A stretch of DNA of 64,000 nucleotides. Origin: Klenkia taihuensis (GTDB lineage Bacteria > Actinomycetota > Actinomycetes > Mycobacteriales > Geodermatophilaceae). The translations under genes were made by a program, and so were the position numbers. Of this stretch, positions 26,863 through 35,300 are shown in pieces. The notes under the pieces are model-generated. The model did not search any database. It was not told where the DNA came from and saw only the letters and a program-made list of their open reading frames with translations. Numbering within the stretch: position 1 is the stretch's first letter; every line of letters begins with the position of its first letter. The DNA is taken from contig NZ_FOMD01000005.1 in assembly GCF_900112525.1 (NCBI RefSeq), forward strand, positions 1-64,000, read 5' to 3'.

Positions 26863-27945
26863 TCAGACGGTCGCGATGGGTGTCACCGGCGAGCCGGTGG
26901 CACCGGGCAGGCGCAGCGGTGGCGCGGTCAGCAGGAACCGGGAACGACCCTGCGACCGCAGGTGCGCCGCGAGCGGTCCGACGTGCCAGAGCTCCCCCAG
27001 GTGGATGCCGAGCTCGAACAGGCACAGGCGGTGCAGGGGCAGCGCGGGCTCGTCCCGAAGGGCACGCCCCGGTGGGAACGCCTCGACGGCGTAGTTGTCC
27101 GCGGCCAGGGCGGCCACACCGCTGTCCCGCACCCAGTCGCGCAGGTCGCGGTCGCCGCCGTCCAGCACGGCGCCGGACCCCAGGACCTCGGGAGTGGGCG
27201 TCCCGCCGCAGTCCAGCAGGGCGTCGGCGAAGCCGGTGTGCAGGACGACGACGTCCCCCGGTTCGACGACGACCGAGTCAGCGGCGAGCACGGTATCCAG
27301 CTCGGCACGGCCGACGATCGTCCGTGCCGTCCCGAAGTGGGCGGCGAGGTCGACCAGGACCGCTCGGCCCTGAACCCCGTGCGCGGCCATGTGCTCGATG
27401 CCGACCGGCCCTGCGTGGGATGTCGATGCCTCCCCGGCCTCGGCACCGGACACGTCGGCCAGGCTCGCGATCCCCGCTCGGGTGACGTCCTCCGGGCCCG
27501 GACCGCGGACGTCGGCCCCGGCGCGCCAACCGTTGTAGTAGACGGGCTCGGCGACCCCGTCACCGTCGGCGTCGAAGAACGCACCGGCGTGCCCGAAGGC
27601 GTCCCATTGCGTGGAGTACTGCGTGTGCAGCACCACCAGGTCGTCGCTGACCAGGTCGTCCGCGCCCGGGAGCGCACGGGACATCGCGCAGTGGAAGTTC
27701 ACCGCACCCGCGCGGAGGGTGGGCCGAACGAGAGGCGGCAGGCGGTTGGGGTTCAACGACGTCCCACCGGGGTGGTCCAACGGCAGCGACAGGCTGAAGA
27801 CCACCCCGTCGCGGACCTCGGCCACGCCGCGCAGCACCTGGCCGGCGCCCATGGTGTTCAACCGGCCGAGCACGTCGTCGGGCCCGAAGTCCCCCCACGT
27901 GGAGCCGGCCGGCCGGCGTCGCCATCGGTGCACGGATGCAGTCAT
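26863..27945 (-). CDS. cyclase-family protein (kynurenine formamidase-like hydrolase)
   Basis: A 360-residue member of the cyclase/formamidase family, metal-dependent hydrolases of amide or lactone bonds. The metal region reads HTQYSTQWDAFGHAG, the family's HxGTHxDxPxH motif with substitutions. VEPGDVVVLHTGF and FPPGRALRDEP are further family marks. ATG at 27945. It is divergent from the LysR gene across 73 bp and precedes the SDR, so LysR may control both arms. Confidence 0.8.
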   Translation of the reverse strand: MTASVHRWRRRPAGSTWGDFGPDDVLGRLNTMGAGQVLRGVAEVRDGVVFSLSLPLDHPGGTSLNPNRLPPLVRPTLRAGAVNFHCAMSRALPGADDLVSDDLVVLHTQYSTQWDAFGHAGAFFDADGDGVAEPVYYNGWRAGADVRGPGPEDVTRAGIASLADVSGAEAGEASTSHAGPVGIEHMAAHGVQGRAVLVDLAAHFGTARTIVGRAELDTVLAADSVVVEPGDVVVLHTGFADALLDCGGTPTPEVLGSGAVLDGGDRDLRDWVRDSGVAALAADNYAVEAFPPGRALRDEPALPLHRLCLFELGIHLGELWHVGPLAAHLRSQGRSRFLLTAPPLRLPGATGSPVTPIATV

Positions 27946-28018
27946 CCACGGGACCGCCCTCGGGTCCAGGACGAATAGGCTCACCATTGATCTCTCCAGG
28001 CTATGGATCGAGGACCTC

Positions 28019-28942
28019 GTGGACCTGCGCGATCTCCAGGCGTTCCTCGCCGTGGCGGAAGAGCTGCACTTCGGCCGGGCGGCCGAGCGGCTGCACATGG
28101 CCCAGCCCCCGCTGTCCAGCCGGATCCGGCGGATGGAACGCGAGACCGGCCTCGACCTGTTCGAGCGCAGTACCCGGAGCTGCCGGCTGACAGATGCCGG
28201 TGAACGGCTGCTGCCCGCTGTGCGCAGCGCACTGCGTGGGTTCGACGCAGTCACCGAGACGGCGCAGGCGCTGGCGGCCGGCGACCTCGGGCGGGTGCGC
28301 ATCGGCTTCGCCGGCGCCTCCAGCCAGCGGTCGCTGCCCCGGCTGACCAGCGCCGTTCGCCGAGCTCATCCAGGCATCGAGCTCGTGCTGCGGTCCCAGA
28401 CCTACGTCTACAGCGCGTTCGAGATGCTCACCTCCGGCGAACTGGACCTGGCCTTCGTGCGGTTGCCCGTCGGCCGCCGGGGACTGAGCCACCGGGTAGT
28501 AGAGGTCGAGCGCCTGCTGTGCGCCCTCCCCGAGGGGCACCGGCTCGCGGGGCAGGAGGCGATCAACCTCGGTGACCTGGTGGACGACGACTTCGTGGCT
28601 CTGCGCGACGACCAGGGCTCCATGCTGCAGGCCCGGATGATCAGCGCCTGCGTCGAAGCGGGGTTCCGGCCCCGCATCGTGCAGCGCGCCCCGGATTCCA
28701 GCACCGTCCTCGCCCTGGTCGCCGCCGGCGCCGGGGTGACCATCACGCTCAGCTCGGTCAGCCAGGCACAGACCGTGGGCCTGGTCTACCGGCCCGTCAT
28801 TGGGCTGGCCGACGACCGGATGCACGCCGCGCTGGCCTGGCGGACCGACGACGACTCCCCCAGCCTGCGCGCGGTCCTGCAGGTCGGGCTGACGGCACTG
28901 CCGACCCCCGATCCGGACGCCAGCGGTATGGATGGGGCCTGA
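28019..28942 (+). CDS. LysR-family regulator, CatR/BenM-like position
   Basis: A 307-residue LysR protein. Helix-turn-helix: LQAFLAVAEELHFGRAAERL then MAQPPLSSRIRRMER. The effector domain contains IGFAGASSQRSLPRL, as in regulators of catechol and benzoate catabolism that bind muconate. GTG at 28019 with GAGGA upstream. It is 44 bp before catB and divergent from the cyclase-SDR pair, so it is a reasonable muconate-responsive activator of the surrounding genes. Confidence 0.85.
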   Translation: MDLRDLQAFLAVAEELHFGRAAERLHMAQPPLSSRIRRMERETGLDLFERSTRSCRLTDAGERLLPAVRSALRGFDAVTETAQALAAGDLGRVRIGFAGASSQRSLPRLTSAVRRAHPGIELVLRSQTYVYSAFEMLTSGELDLAFVRLPVGRRGLSHRVVEVERLLCALPEGHRLAGQEAINLGDLVDDDFVALRDDQGSMLQARMISACVEAGFRPRIVQRAPDSSTVLALVAAGAGVTITLSSVSQAQTVGLVYRPVIGLADDRMHAALAWRTDDDSPSLRAVLQVGLTALPTPDPDASGMDGA

Positions 28943-28986
28943 ATCGGTCTTGGACGACCCACGTCGGCGTCCGTAGCGTCGTCGCC

Positions 28987-30090
28987 GTGCAGATCGAGGC
29001 CGTGCGCGCGATCCCCTTCTCCATCCCGTACAAGAAGCCCCTGCGGTTCGCCAGCGGGCAGGTCGACGTCGCCGACCACGTGCTCGTGCAGGTCGTGACC
29101 TCCGACGGGGTCGTCGGCAACGCCGAGGCGCCACCGAGGCCCTACACCTACGGGGAGACGCAGGCCTCGATCGTCGCGGTCGTCCGGGACCTGTTCGCCC
29201 CCGCCGTGACCGGGTTGTCCGTGCTGGACCGCGAGCTAGCCCGCGCCCGCATGGTCCGGACCGTCGGCAACCCCACCGCGAAGGCCGCCGTCGACATGGC
29301 CATGTGGGACGCCTGGGGCAAGACGGTCGGCCAGCCGGTGCACCGGCTGCTGGGCGGCTTCACCGACGGCCTGCAGGTCAGCCACATGGTCGGGTTCGAT
29401 GACCCCGACGTGATGGCGGCCGAGGCGGCGCGCATCCGCGCCGAGTTCGGCATCACGTCGTTCAAGGTCAAGGTGGGCCGCCGCCCCATCCACGACGACG
29501 TCGCCGTCTGCCGGGCCCTGCGCGAGGAGCTGGGGCCCGACGTCGAGCTCTACCTCGACGGCAACCGCGGGTGGACCTCGTCGGAGTCGGCCGACGCACT
29601 GCGCAGGCTTGCTGACGTCGGGCTCAGCCGCGTGGAGGAGCTGTGCCCCGCCGACGACGTGCTGGGCCGGCGCTGGCTGGTGGAGCGGTGCGACGTGCCC
29701 TTCGTCGCGGACGAGAGCGTGCCGACCCCGGCGGACGTCACCCGCGAGCTCCTGGCCGGTTCGGCCACCGCGATCAGCCTCAAGACCGCCCGCACCGGGT
29801 TCTCCGACTCGCTGCGGATCGCGTACCTCGCCGAGGGGATCGGGGCGGAGGTCGTCATCGGCAACCAGATCGACGGGCAGGTCGGCAGCGCTTGCGCCCT
29901 GGCCTTCGGTGCGGCGCTGCGCTCGACCTCCCGCTACGCGGCCGAGCTGTCCAACTTCCTGGACATGGCCGACGACCTGCTGACCGAACCGCTGCGGATC
30001 GAGCGCGGGCGGATGGCCGTCCGGCCCGGGGCCGGCATCGGCTTCGAGGTCGACGAGGACAAGCTGCGGCACTACCGGGACGACCGGTAG
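28987..30090 (+). CDS. catB: muconate cycloisomerase
   Basis: A 367-residue enolase-superfamily enzyme converting cis,cis-muconate to muconolactone. Catalytic lysines in FKVKVG and in AISLKTAR and metal ligands in YLDGNRGW, RVEELCP and VADESV match the muconate cycloisomerase subgroup, unlike the paralog at 23581. GTG at 28987. It sits between the LysR gene and the thiolase gene, completing catA-catC-catB within the same 5 kb. No gene for the next step (enol-lactone hydrolase) is in the window. Confidence 0.82.
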   Translation: MQIEAVRAIPFSIPYKKPLRFASGQVDVADHVLVQVVTSDGVVGNAEAPPRPYTYGETQASIVAVVRDLFAPAVTGLSVLDRELARARMVRTVGNPTAKAAVDMAMWDAWGKTVGQPVHRLLGGFTDGLQVSHMVGFDDPDVMAAEAARIRAEFGITSFKVKVGRRPIHDDVAVCRALREELGPDVELYLDGNRGWTSSESADALRRLADVGLSRVEELCPADDVLGRRWLVERCDVPFVADESVPTPADVTRELLAGSATAISLKTARTGFSDSLRIAYLAEGIGAEVVIGNQIDGQVGSACALAFGAALRSTSRYAAELSNFLDMADDLLTEPLRIERGRMAVRPGAGIGFEVDEDKLRHYRDDR

Positions 30091-30122
30091 TGCCGATCGA
30101 TGGCTGACGTGGAGGAGTGACG

Positions 30123-31358
30123 ATGGCGTCCGAGGTCTACCTGGTCGACGGGGTGCGCACACCGCAGGGGAAGTACGGGGGTGCGCTGGCCGGTGTGCGA
30201 CCCGACGACCTGGCCGCGCTCGTGGTCGGGGAGGCCCTGCGCCGCTCCGGTGCGCCGGCCGACGCCGTCGAGGAGGTCGTGCTCGGCGCGGCCAACCAGG
30301 CCGGCGAGGACAACCGCGACGTCGCCCGCATGGCGGTGCTGCTGGCCGGCCTGCCCGACACCGTGCCCGGCTTCACCACCAACCGGCTGTGCGCCTCGGG
30401 CCTGACCGCCACCGCCTCGGCCGCCGCGGCGATCCGGTCCGGCGAGCTGGACCTGGCCATCGCCGGCGGCGTGGAGTCCATGACCCGCGCCCCGTGGGTG
30501 ATGGCCAAGCCGGGCACCCCCTGGGCCCGCCCGGGCGAGGTGGTAGACACCTCGCTGGGCTGGCGGTTCATCAACCCCACCTTCGCCGCGCACGACCGCG
30601 GCGTCGAGCACCCCGAGGACCCGCGCACCCGCAAGGTCACGCTGTCGATGGGCGAGACCGCCGAGGAGATCGCCGCGCTCGACGGGCTGACCCGCGACGA
30701 GTGCGACACCTTCGCCGTCCGCAGCCACACCCGCGCCGTCGCCGCGCAGGAGGCCGGCCGGTTCGACGCCGAGATCGTCCCGGTCGAGGTGGCGGGCCGG
30801 AAGGAGACGGTCACCGTCTCCCGCGACGAGGGCCCGCGCCCGGGGTCGTCGATGGAGTCCCTCGGGAAGCTCAAGCCGGTCTTCCGCGCCGGCGGCATCG
30901 TCACCGCCGGGAACAGCTCCCCGCTGTCCGACGGCGCCGCCGCCCTCGTGCTGGCCTCCGCCGAGGCCGTCCAGCGGCACGGGCTCACCCCCCGCGCCCG
31001 CATCGTGGTCTCCGCCTCCGCCGGGGTCGCGCCCAACGTGATGGGCCTGGGCCCGGTCCCGGCGACGGAGAAGGCGCTGGCCAAGGCCGGCTGGACCGTC
31101 GGCGACCTGGACGCCGTCGAGCTCAACGAGGCCTTCGCCGCGCAGTCCCTGGGCGTGCTGCGCCGGCTGGGCATCGACGAGGAGATCACCAACGCCGACG
31201 GCGGCGCGATCGCCCTCGGTCACCCGCTGGGCTGCTCCGGCGCCCGCATCCTGGTCACCCTGGTCGGCCGGCTGGAGCGCGAGGGCGGTCGCCGCGGCCT
31301 GGCCACGCTGTGCGTCGGCGTCGGCCAGGGCGTGTCGATGCTGGTGGAGCGGGTCTGA
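30123..31358 (+). CDS. pcaF: thiolase, probably beta-ketoadipyl-CoA thiolase
   Basis: A 411-residue thiolase. The nucleophile is in NRLCASGL near residue 90; the other catalytic residues are in ALGHPLGCSGAR and LCVGVGQG. It releases acetyl-CoA from a 3-ketoacyl-CoA. Position after catB suggests cleavage of beta-ketoadipyl-CoA to succinyl- and acetyl-CoA. Start at ATG 30123 places GGAGG 8 bp upstream; a GTG at 30117 is also in frame. No matching 3-ketoacid CoA transferase (PcaIJ) is present. Confidence 0.82.
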   Translation: MASEVYLVDGVRTPQGKYGGALAGVRPDDLAALVVGEALRRSGAPADAVEEVVLGAANQAGEDNRDVARMAVLLAGLPDTVPGFTTNRLCASGLTATASAAAAIRSGELDLAIAGGVESMTRAPWVMAKPGTPWARPGEVVDTSLGWRFINPTFAAHDRGVEHPEDPRTRKVTLSMGETAEEIAALDGLTRDECDTFAVRSHTRAVAAQEAGRFDAEIVPVEVAGRKETVTVSRDEGPRPGSSMESLGKLKPVFRAGGIVTAGNSSPLSDGAAALVLASAEAVQRHGLTPRARIVVSASAGVAPNVMGLGPVPATEKALAKAGWTVGDLDAVELNEAFAAQSLGVLRRLGIDEEITNADGGAIALGHPLGCSGARILVTLVGRLEREGGRRGLATLCVGVGQGVSMLVERV

Positions 31359-31472
31359 CGCCCAGCTCGTCGGATTGATACCGGCAGCGACTGCAATGTT
31401 GCGGGATCAGTACTTCTCACTGCGACCCGGTGTGACTAGCGTCGCATTGCTGGACGACAGGGTCTCCGAGCG

Positions 31473-33308
31473 ATGACGCCCGGGCCCGGAGTGGAGGAGC
31501 AGGTGGGCCCGACGAACTGGCCGGCGACGCTGCCGACCGATCCGGAATCGCTCCGCTCGGTGCGCGACGACATGCTGTCGCGCGGCCTGCTGGCGCCGGC
31601 ACCGGCCGCCGGATCGCTGCGGCCGATGATCGAGCGCAGCTGGCGCCGGTGCATCGCCGACTCGGTCCCGACCGCCCGGACCGAGCTCGACCACAGCGAC
31701 GTCTCGTCGATGACGCAGGCCCTGCGCGATGCCGCTGCCCCCGTGGTCGACCGCATGAGCGAGCACCTCGGCGGGCTGCGGGTGGGTCTGTTCGTGAGCA
31801 ACGACCGCGGTCAGATTCTGCTGCGCAAGGCCGAGGAGCACGGCCACCGCCGGGTGCTCGACAACGCCTCCGCCGCGGAGGGCTTCGACTTCTCCGAGGT
31901 CTCGGTCGGCACCAACGGGATGGGCACGGTTCTGGTGGAGCGCCAGCCGGTGCTGGTGCACGGCGCCGAGCACTTCAGCGACCTGCTCGAAGAGGTGACT
32001 TGCGCGGCCACACCCATCTTCGAGCCGTTCACCCGTCGGCTGCTCGGCACCTTCTCGATCGCTTGCGCGTCGCGGGACGCCAGTCCCCTCATGTACGGGC
32101 TCACCACGGACGTCGGTCGACAGATCGAGTCCAACCTGACGACGATGATGAGCGCCCGGGAGCAGTCGCTGATCCGGGCGTACCTGATGGCCGAGAACAG
32201 CTCCCGCGACCCCGTGCTCGTGCTCACCGAACGCACGGTGTTCGCCAACACGGTGGGCGTGCCCCACCTGGACTCCACCAGCCATGCCCTTCTCTGGCGC
32301 CACCTCGAGCAGCTGGACCCCGCCGTGCTCACCGGGCCGGTGAGGCTGCCGGTCTCCGGGGGTTGGCGGCTGGGCCTCGTCGAGGCCGTCGACGGTGCGC
32401 GCGGCCAGCAGCGGGCGTGGTGTGTTCGGTTGCTGCCGGCCGGCCCGGCCCCGGACGCCCTGCCCGAGCGCCGGCCGCTGCGGTCCGCCGGTCCGTCACG
32501 ACCGGCCAGCCCCATCGCGGCGCACGGCGCGCCGACGACCGGGGACGACGAGGTGGACGCCCTCGTCGACGACCGGAGAACGCTGGTCATCGACGGGGGG
32601 CCCGGTACCGGCAAGCTGACCAGGGCCCTGGGTCTCCTGGGCGCCGACAGCCTGGTGCTGGACGTGTCATCGTTCCGCACCGGTCGGGGGACGGAGTGGG
32701 CCGACCGCGTCCACGACGCGCTGGGGACCGGCCGTGGGGTGGTCCTGCAGCACCTCGAGGACCTGCACGCCCAGGACGTCAACCGGGTGCGGGCATTGGC
32801 CCGGACCGCTGCGGCCCGCTCGTCACTGCGGCTGGTCCTGACCGTCGACCGGGACGCCGCGCCGGACCACGTGGGCCTGCTGGTGTCTGCTATCGCCCCG
32901 GTGCTCCGGGTGCCCGGCCTCGCCGAGGACCCCACCCGCATCGCCGGGCTCGTCCAGGAGCTGCTGGAGCGCGCAGCCCTTCCCGGACAGCGCCCGCAGC
33001 TGTCCTCGGATGCCCTCCAGTGCCTTCTGCGGTGGTCCTGGCCGGGCAACGTCGCCGAACTCCGCTCGCTGGTCGACGACCTCGTCCGGCGTTCGCCCGG
33101 TCGCCCCATTAGCCAGGCCGACCTCCCCCCGCGCCTGCAGCAGGCCACCCCGGCCCGCTCGGTGAGCCTGATGGAGTCGGCCGAGCGGCAGGCCATCGTC
33201 AGCGCCCTGCAGTCCTGCGGCGGGAACCGCAGCCGCGCCGCGGACCTGCTGGGCATCGGGCGCACCACCCTCTACCGCAAGATGCAGCAGATGCGCATCG
33301 GCTCCTGA
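31473..33308 (+). CDS. GAF/Fis-type transcriptional activator, AcoR-like
   Basis: A 611-residue regulator. A GAF sensor domain covers roughly residues 70-220 (SVGTNGMGTVLVE is characteristic of the AcoR group). The central AAA+ region is degenerate: GGPGTGKLTRAL resembles a Walker A, but the GAFTGA loop that contacts sigma-54 is absent. The C-terminus has a Fis-type helix-turn-helix (CGGNRSRAADLLGIGRTTLYRKMQQ). Actinobacteria lack sigma-54, so it must act on another sigma factor. It is monocistronic with a terminator. It is a candidate controller of the TGTTCC sites. Confidence 0.82.
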   Translation: MTPGPGVEEQVGPTNWPATLPTDPESLRSVRDDMLSRGLLAPAPAAGSLRPMIERSWRRCIADSVPTARTELDHSDVSSMTQALRDAAAPVVDRMSEHLGGLRVGLFVSNDRGQILLRKAEEHGHRRVLDNASAAEGFDFSEVSVGTNGMGTVLVERQPVLVHGAEHFSDLLEEVTCAATPIFEPFTRRLLGTFSIACASRDASPLMYGLTTDVGRQIESNLTTMMSAREQSLIRAYLMAENSSRDPVLVLTERTVFANTVGVPHLDSTSHALLWRHLEQLDPAVLTGPVRLPVSGGWRLGLVEAVDGARGQQRAWCVRLLPAGPAPDALPERRPLRSAGPSRPASPIAAHGAPTTGDDEVDALVDDRRTLVIDGGPGTGKLTRALGLLGADSLVLDVSSFRTGRGTEWADRVHDALGTGRGVVLQHLEDLHAQDVNRVRALARTAAARSSLRLVLTVDRDAAPDHVGLLVSAIAPVLRVPGLAEDPTRIAGLVQELLERAALPGQRPQLSSDALQCLLRWSWPGNVAELRSLVDDLVRRSPGRPISQADLPPRLQQATPARSVSLMESAERQAIVSALQSCGGNRSRAADLLGIGRTTLYRKMQQMRIGS

Positions 33309-33334
33309 CCCTCGTCCGGGTCAGGAGCCGATGC
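33295..33334. terminator. bidirectional terminator between activator and ribBA
   Basis: GCATCGGCTCCTGACCC and its exact complement form a 17-bp stem with a 6-nt loop, overlapping the activator's stop codon and ending 5 bp from the ribBA stop. Confidence 0.88.
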
Positions 33335-33338
33335 CCAC

Positions 33339-34571
33339 CTACGTGGCCAGCCCGCTCTCCGGGAGCGCGTGGCCCATGCGCTCCCGCTTCGTGCGCAGGT
33401 ACCGCACGTTGTGCGGGGTCTCCGCGGTGGGCAGGTGCACCCGGCCGGTGATGGTGAGGCCGTAGCCCTCTAGGCCGCCGTACTTGGCCGGGTTGTTGGT
33501 GATCAGCCGGATCCGGGTGGCGCCGAGGTCCCCGAGGATCTGCGCGCCGACGCCGTAGGAGCGGGAGTCCACCGGCAGGCCCTGGGCGGTGTTGGCGTCC
33601 ACGGTGTCCAGGCCCTGCTCCTGCAGGGCGTAGGCGCGGATCTTGTGGCCCAGGCCGATGCCGCGGCCCTCGTGCCCGCGCAGGTAGACCACCGCCCCAA
33701 CGCCCTCGGCGGCGATCGTGGCCAGCGCGGTCTCCAGCTGGCCGCCGCAGTCGCACCGCAGCGAGCCCAGGATGTCCCCGGTCAGGCACTCCGAGTGCAC
33801 CCGCACCAGCGCACCGGCCTCGGTGCGGGAGGCCGCGGCCAGGTCGCCCATGACCAGCGCCAGGTGCTCGGTGCCGTCGAGGGTGTTGCGGTAGGCAGTG
33901 GCCCGGAAGTCCCCGAACTCGGTCGGCATCGACGAGGTCCCGACGACCTCGACGAGGCGCTCGGTGGCCCGGCGGTGCCGCACCAAGTCCGCGATCGCCA
34001 GCACCGGAAGGTCGTGCGCGGTGGCGAAGTCGGTGAGGGACCGGCCGGCGCGCATGGAGCCGTCCTCGTCCACGATCTCCCCGATCACCCCAACCCCGGA
34101 CAGGCCGGCCATCGTGGTGAGGTCCACGGCGGCCTCGGTGTGCCCGGCCCGCACCAGCACGCCCCCCTCACGGGCGATGAGCGGGAACACGTGCCCCGGG
34201 CGGCGGAACTCGGACGCGGGCGCCGAGGCCAGCGAGCGGACGGTGAGCGCGCGGTCTGCCGCCGAGACCCCCGTCGACGTGCCGAGGTGGTCGACGGTGA
34301 CGGTGAACGCCGTGCCGTGGTTGTCGGTGTTCTCGGTGACCATCAACGGCAGCTGCAGCTCCCGGGCCCGCGCCTCCGGCATCGGGGCGCAGACGATCCC
34401 GGTGGTGTGCCGGACGACGAAGGCCATCTGCTCCGAGGTGCAGAGCTCGGCGGCGACGATCAGGTCGCCCTCGTTCTCGCGGTCCTCGTCGTCGACCACG
34501 ATCACCATGCCGCCGGCGGCCAGCGCTGCGACGGCGGTCTGCACGGCCTCGGTGGGCGTACGACGGGTCAT
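33339..34571 (-). CDS. ribBA: bifunctional DHBP synthase/GTP cyclohydrolase II
   Basis: A 410-residue riboflavin-synthesis protein. The N-terminal half makes 3,4-dihydroxy-2-butanone 4-phosphate (DDEDRENEGDL, RAGHTEAAVDL). The C-terminal half opens GTP (zinc cysteines in HSECLTGDILGSLRCDCGG; RGHEGRGIGLGHK). ATG at 34571 overlaps the flavin reductase stop (ATGA), so it is translated with it. The rib operon partners are missing, so this copy is probably dedicated to supplying flavin for the adjacent FMN-dependent monooxygenase. Confidence 0.92.
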   Translation of the reverse strand: MTRRTPTEAVQTAVAALAAGGMVIVVDDEDRENEGDLIVAAELCTSEQMAFVVRHTTGIVCAPMPEARARELQLPLMVTENTDNHGTAFTVTVDHLGTSTGVSAADRALTVRSLASAPASEFRRPGHVFPLIAREGGVLVRAGHTEAAVDLTTMAGLSGVGVIGEIVDEDGSMRAGRSLTDFATAHDLPVLAIADLVRHRRATERLVEVVGTSSMPTEFGDFRATAYRNTLDGTEHLALVMGDLAAASRTEAGALVRVHSECLTGDILGSLRCDCGGQLETALATIAAEGVGAVVYLRGHEGRGIGLGHKIRAYALQEQGLDTVDANTAQGLPVDSRSYGVGAQILGDLGATRIRLITNNPAKYGGLEGYGLTITGRVHLPTAETPHNVRYLRTKRERMGHALPESGLAT

Positions 34572-35068
34572 CGGGAGGCCTCCAACGCAGCATGGGTGCC
34601 GAACACCCGGGAGTGGTAGGTCAGGGGCAGTCCCTCGACGGTGTCCGCGGCGACCACGAGCCCCAGGGCCACGACGTGGTCGCCGCCGTCGACCAGCGAC
34701 TCCACGTCGCAGGCTAGCCAGCCCGGCGCTCCGGGGAGGCGGGGCAGCCCGTGGTCGATCTCCCAACGGACGCCGTTGAACTTGCTCGTCCCGCCCTTCG
34801 TGGCGAAGGCCAGGGCCAGGGCCGACTGCGTGGAGCCGAGCACGTTGACGCCGAAGCGGCCGGTGTCCCGAACCAGGGCCAGCAGGTCCGAACCCCGGTC
34901 CAGGGACACCAGCACCATCGGCGGGGTCATGGAGAGCGAGGCGAACGCCGACACCGTCGTCCCGTGCGGGAGGCCCTCGCCGTCCGTGCCGCTCATCGCG
35001 GTGATGACCGACACGGGCGTGGCGACGCCGGCCATGACCTCTCGGAACCGTTCGGGCAGATCGGACAC
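34568..35068 (-). CDS. flavin reductase domain protein
   Basis: A 166-residue flavin reductase (HpaC/FRP-like split barrel): FREVMAGVATPVSVITA, then GTTVSAFASLSMTPPMVLVSL, then RFGVNVLGSTQ. It reduces FMN with NAD(P)H and passes FMNH2 to a partner oxygenase. I chose the GTG at 35068 because GGAGGTAGGG lies 7-16 bp upstream; a GTG at 35095 would add nine residues. It is divergent from the luciferase-like monooxygenase, with two TGTTCC-type operators in the gap, and coupled to ribBA. Confidence 0.87.
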   Translation of the reverse strand: MSDLPERFREVMAGVATPVSVITAMSGTDGEGLPHGTTVSAFASLSMTPPMVLVSLDRGSDLLALVRDTGRFGVNVLGSTQSALALAFATKGGTSKFNGVRWEIDHGLPRLPGAPGWLACDVESLVDGGDHVVALGLVVAADTVEGLPLTYHSRVFGTHAALEASR

Positions 35069-35165
35069 GTTCCCTACCTCCACTTCGAGGTGCACCCGGC
35101 GGCTGCACCGGGCCGACAGCTGACCGCTGTCCGGACGACCGTGACACGGACCACGTGCGCACAGT

Positions 35166-35182
35166 TGTTCCGATCCGGCACA
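35166..35182. promoter_or_regulatory. TGTTCC-N5-GGAACA-type operator, flavin reductase side
   Basis: TGTTCC-GATCC-GGCACA: one arm mismatch. It lies 98 bp before the flavin reductase start. Confidence 0.55.
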
Positions 35183-35209
35183 TACCCCTCGTCAGCGCGG
35201 CGACCTCGC

Positions 35210-35226
35210 TGTTCCACATCGGAACA
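35210..35226. promoter_or_regulatory. TGTTCC-N5-GGAACA operator, monooxygenase side
   Basis: TGTTCC-ACATC-GGAACA has perfect arms. It ends 75 bp before the luciferase-like monooxygenase start; its centre is 44 bp from the centre of the site at 35166, about four helical turns. Confidence 0.65.
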
Positions 35227-35300
35227 CCTCGGGCCCCGCGCACCGTGTGACTGTGCTCACCGACAGGGGTCACGGACCCCCGGGATGCAAAGGAGCACTC

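Noticed and set aside
25996-27978. 660-codon forward frame opposite the SDR and cyclase genes
   Set aside because: No family features, while both reverse genes carry complete catalytic motifs.
34000-35300. FMN riboswitch controlling ribBA
   Set aside because: ribBA is the second gene of its unit and the leader of the flavin reductase shows no conserved RFN-type blocks.
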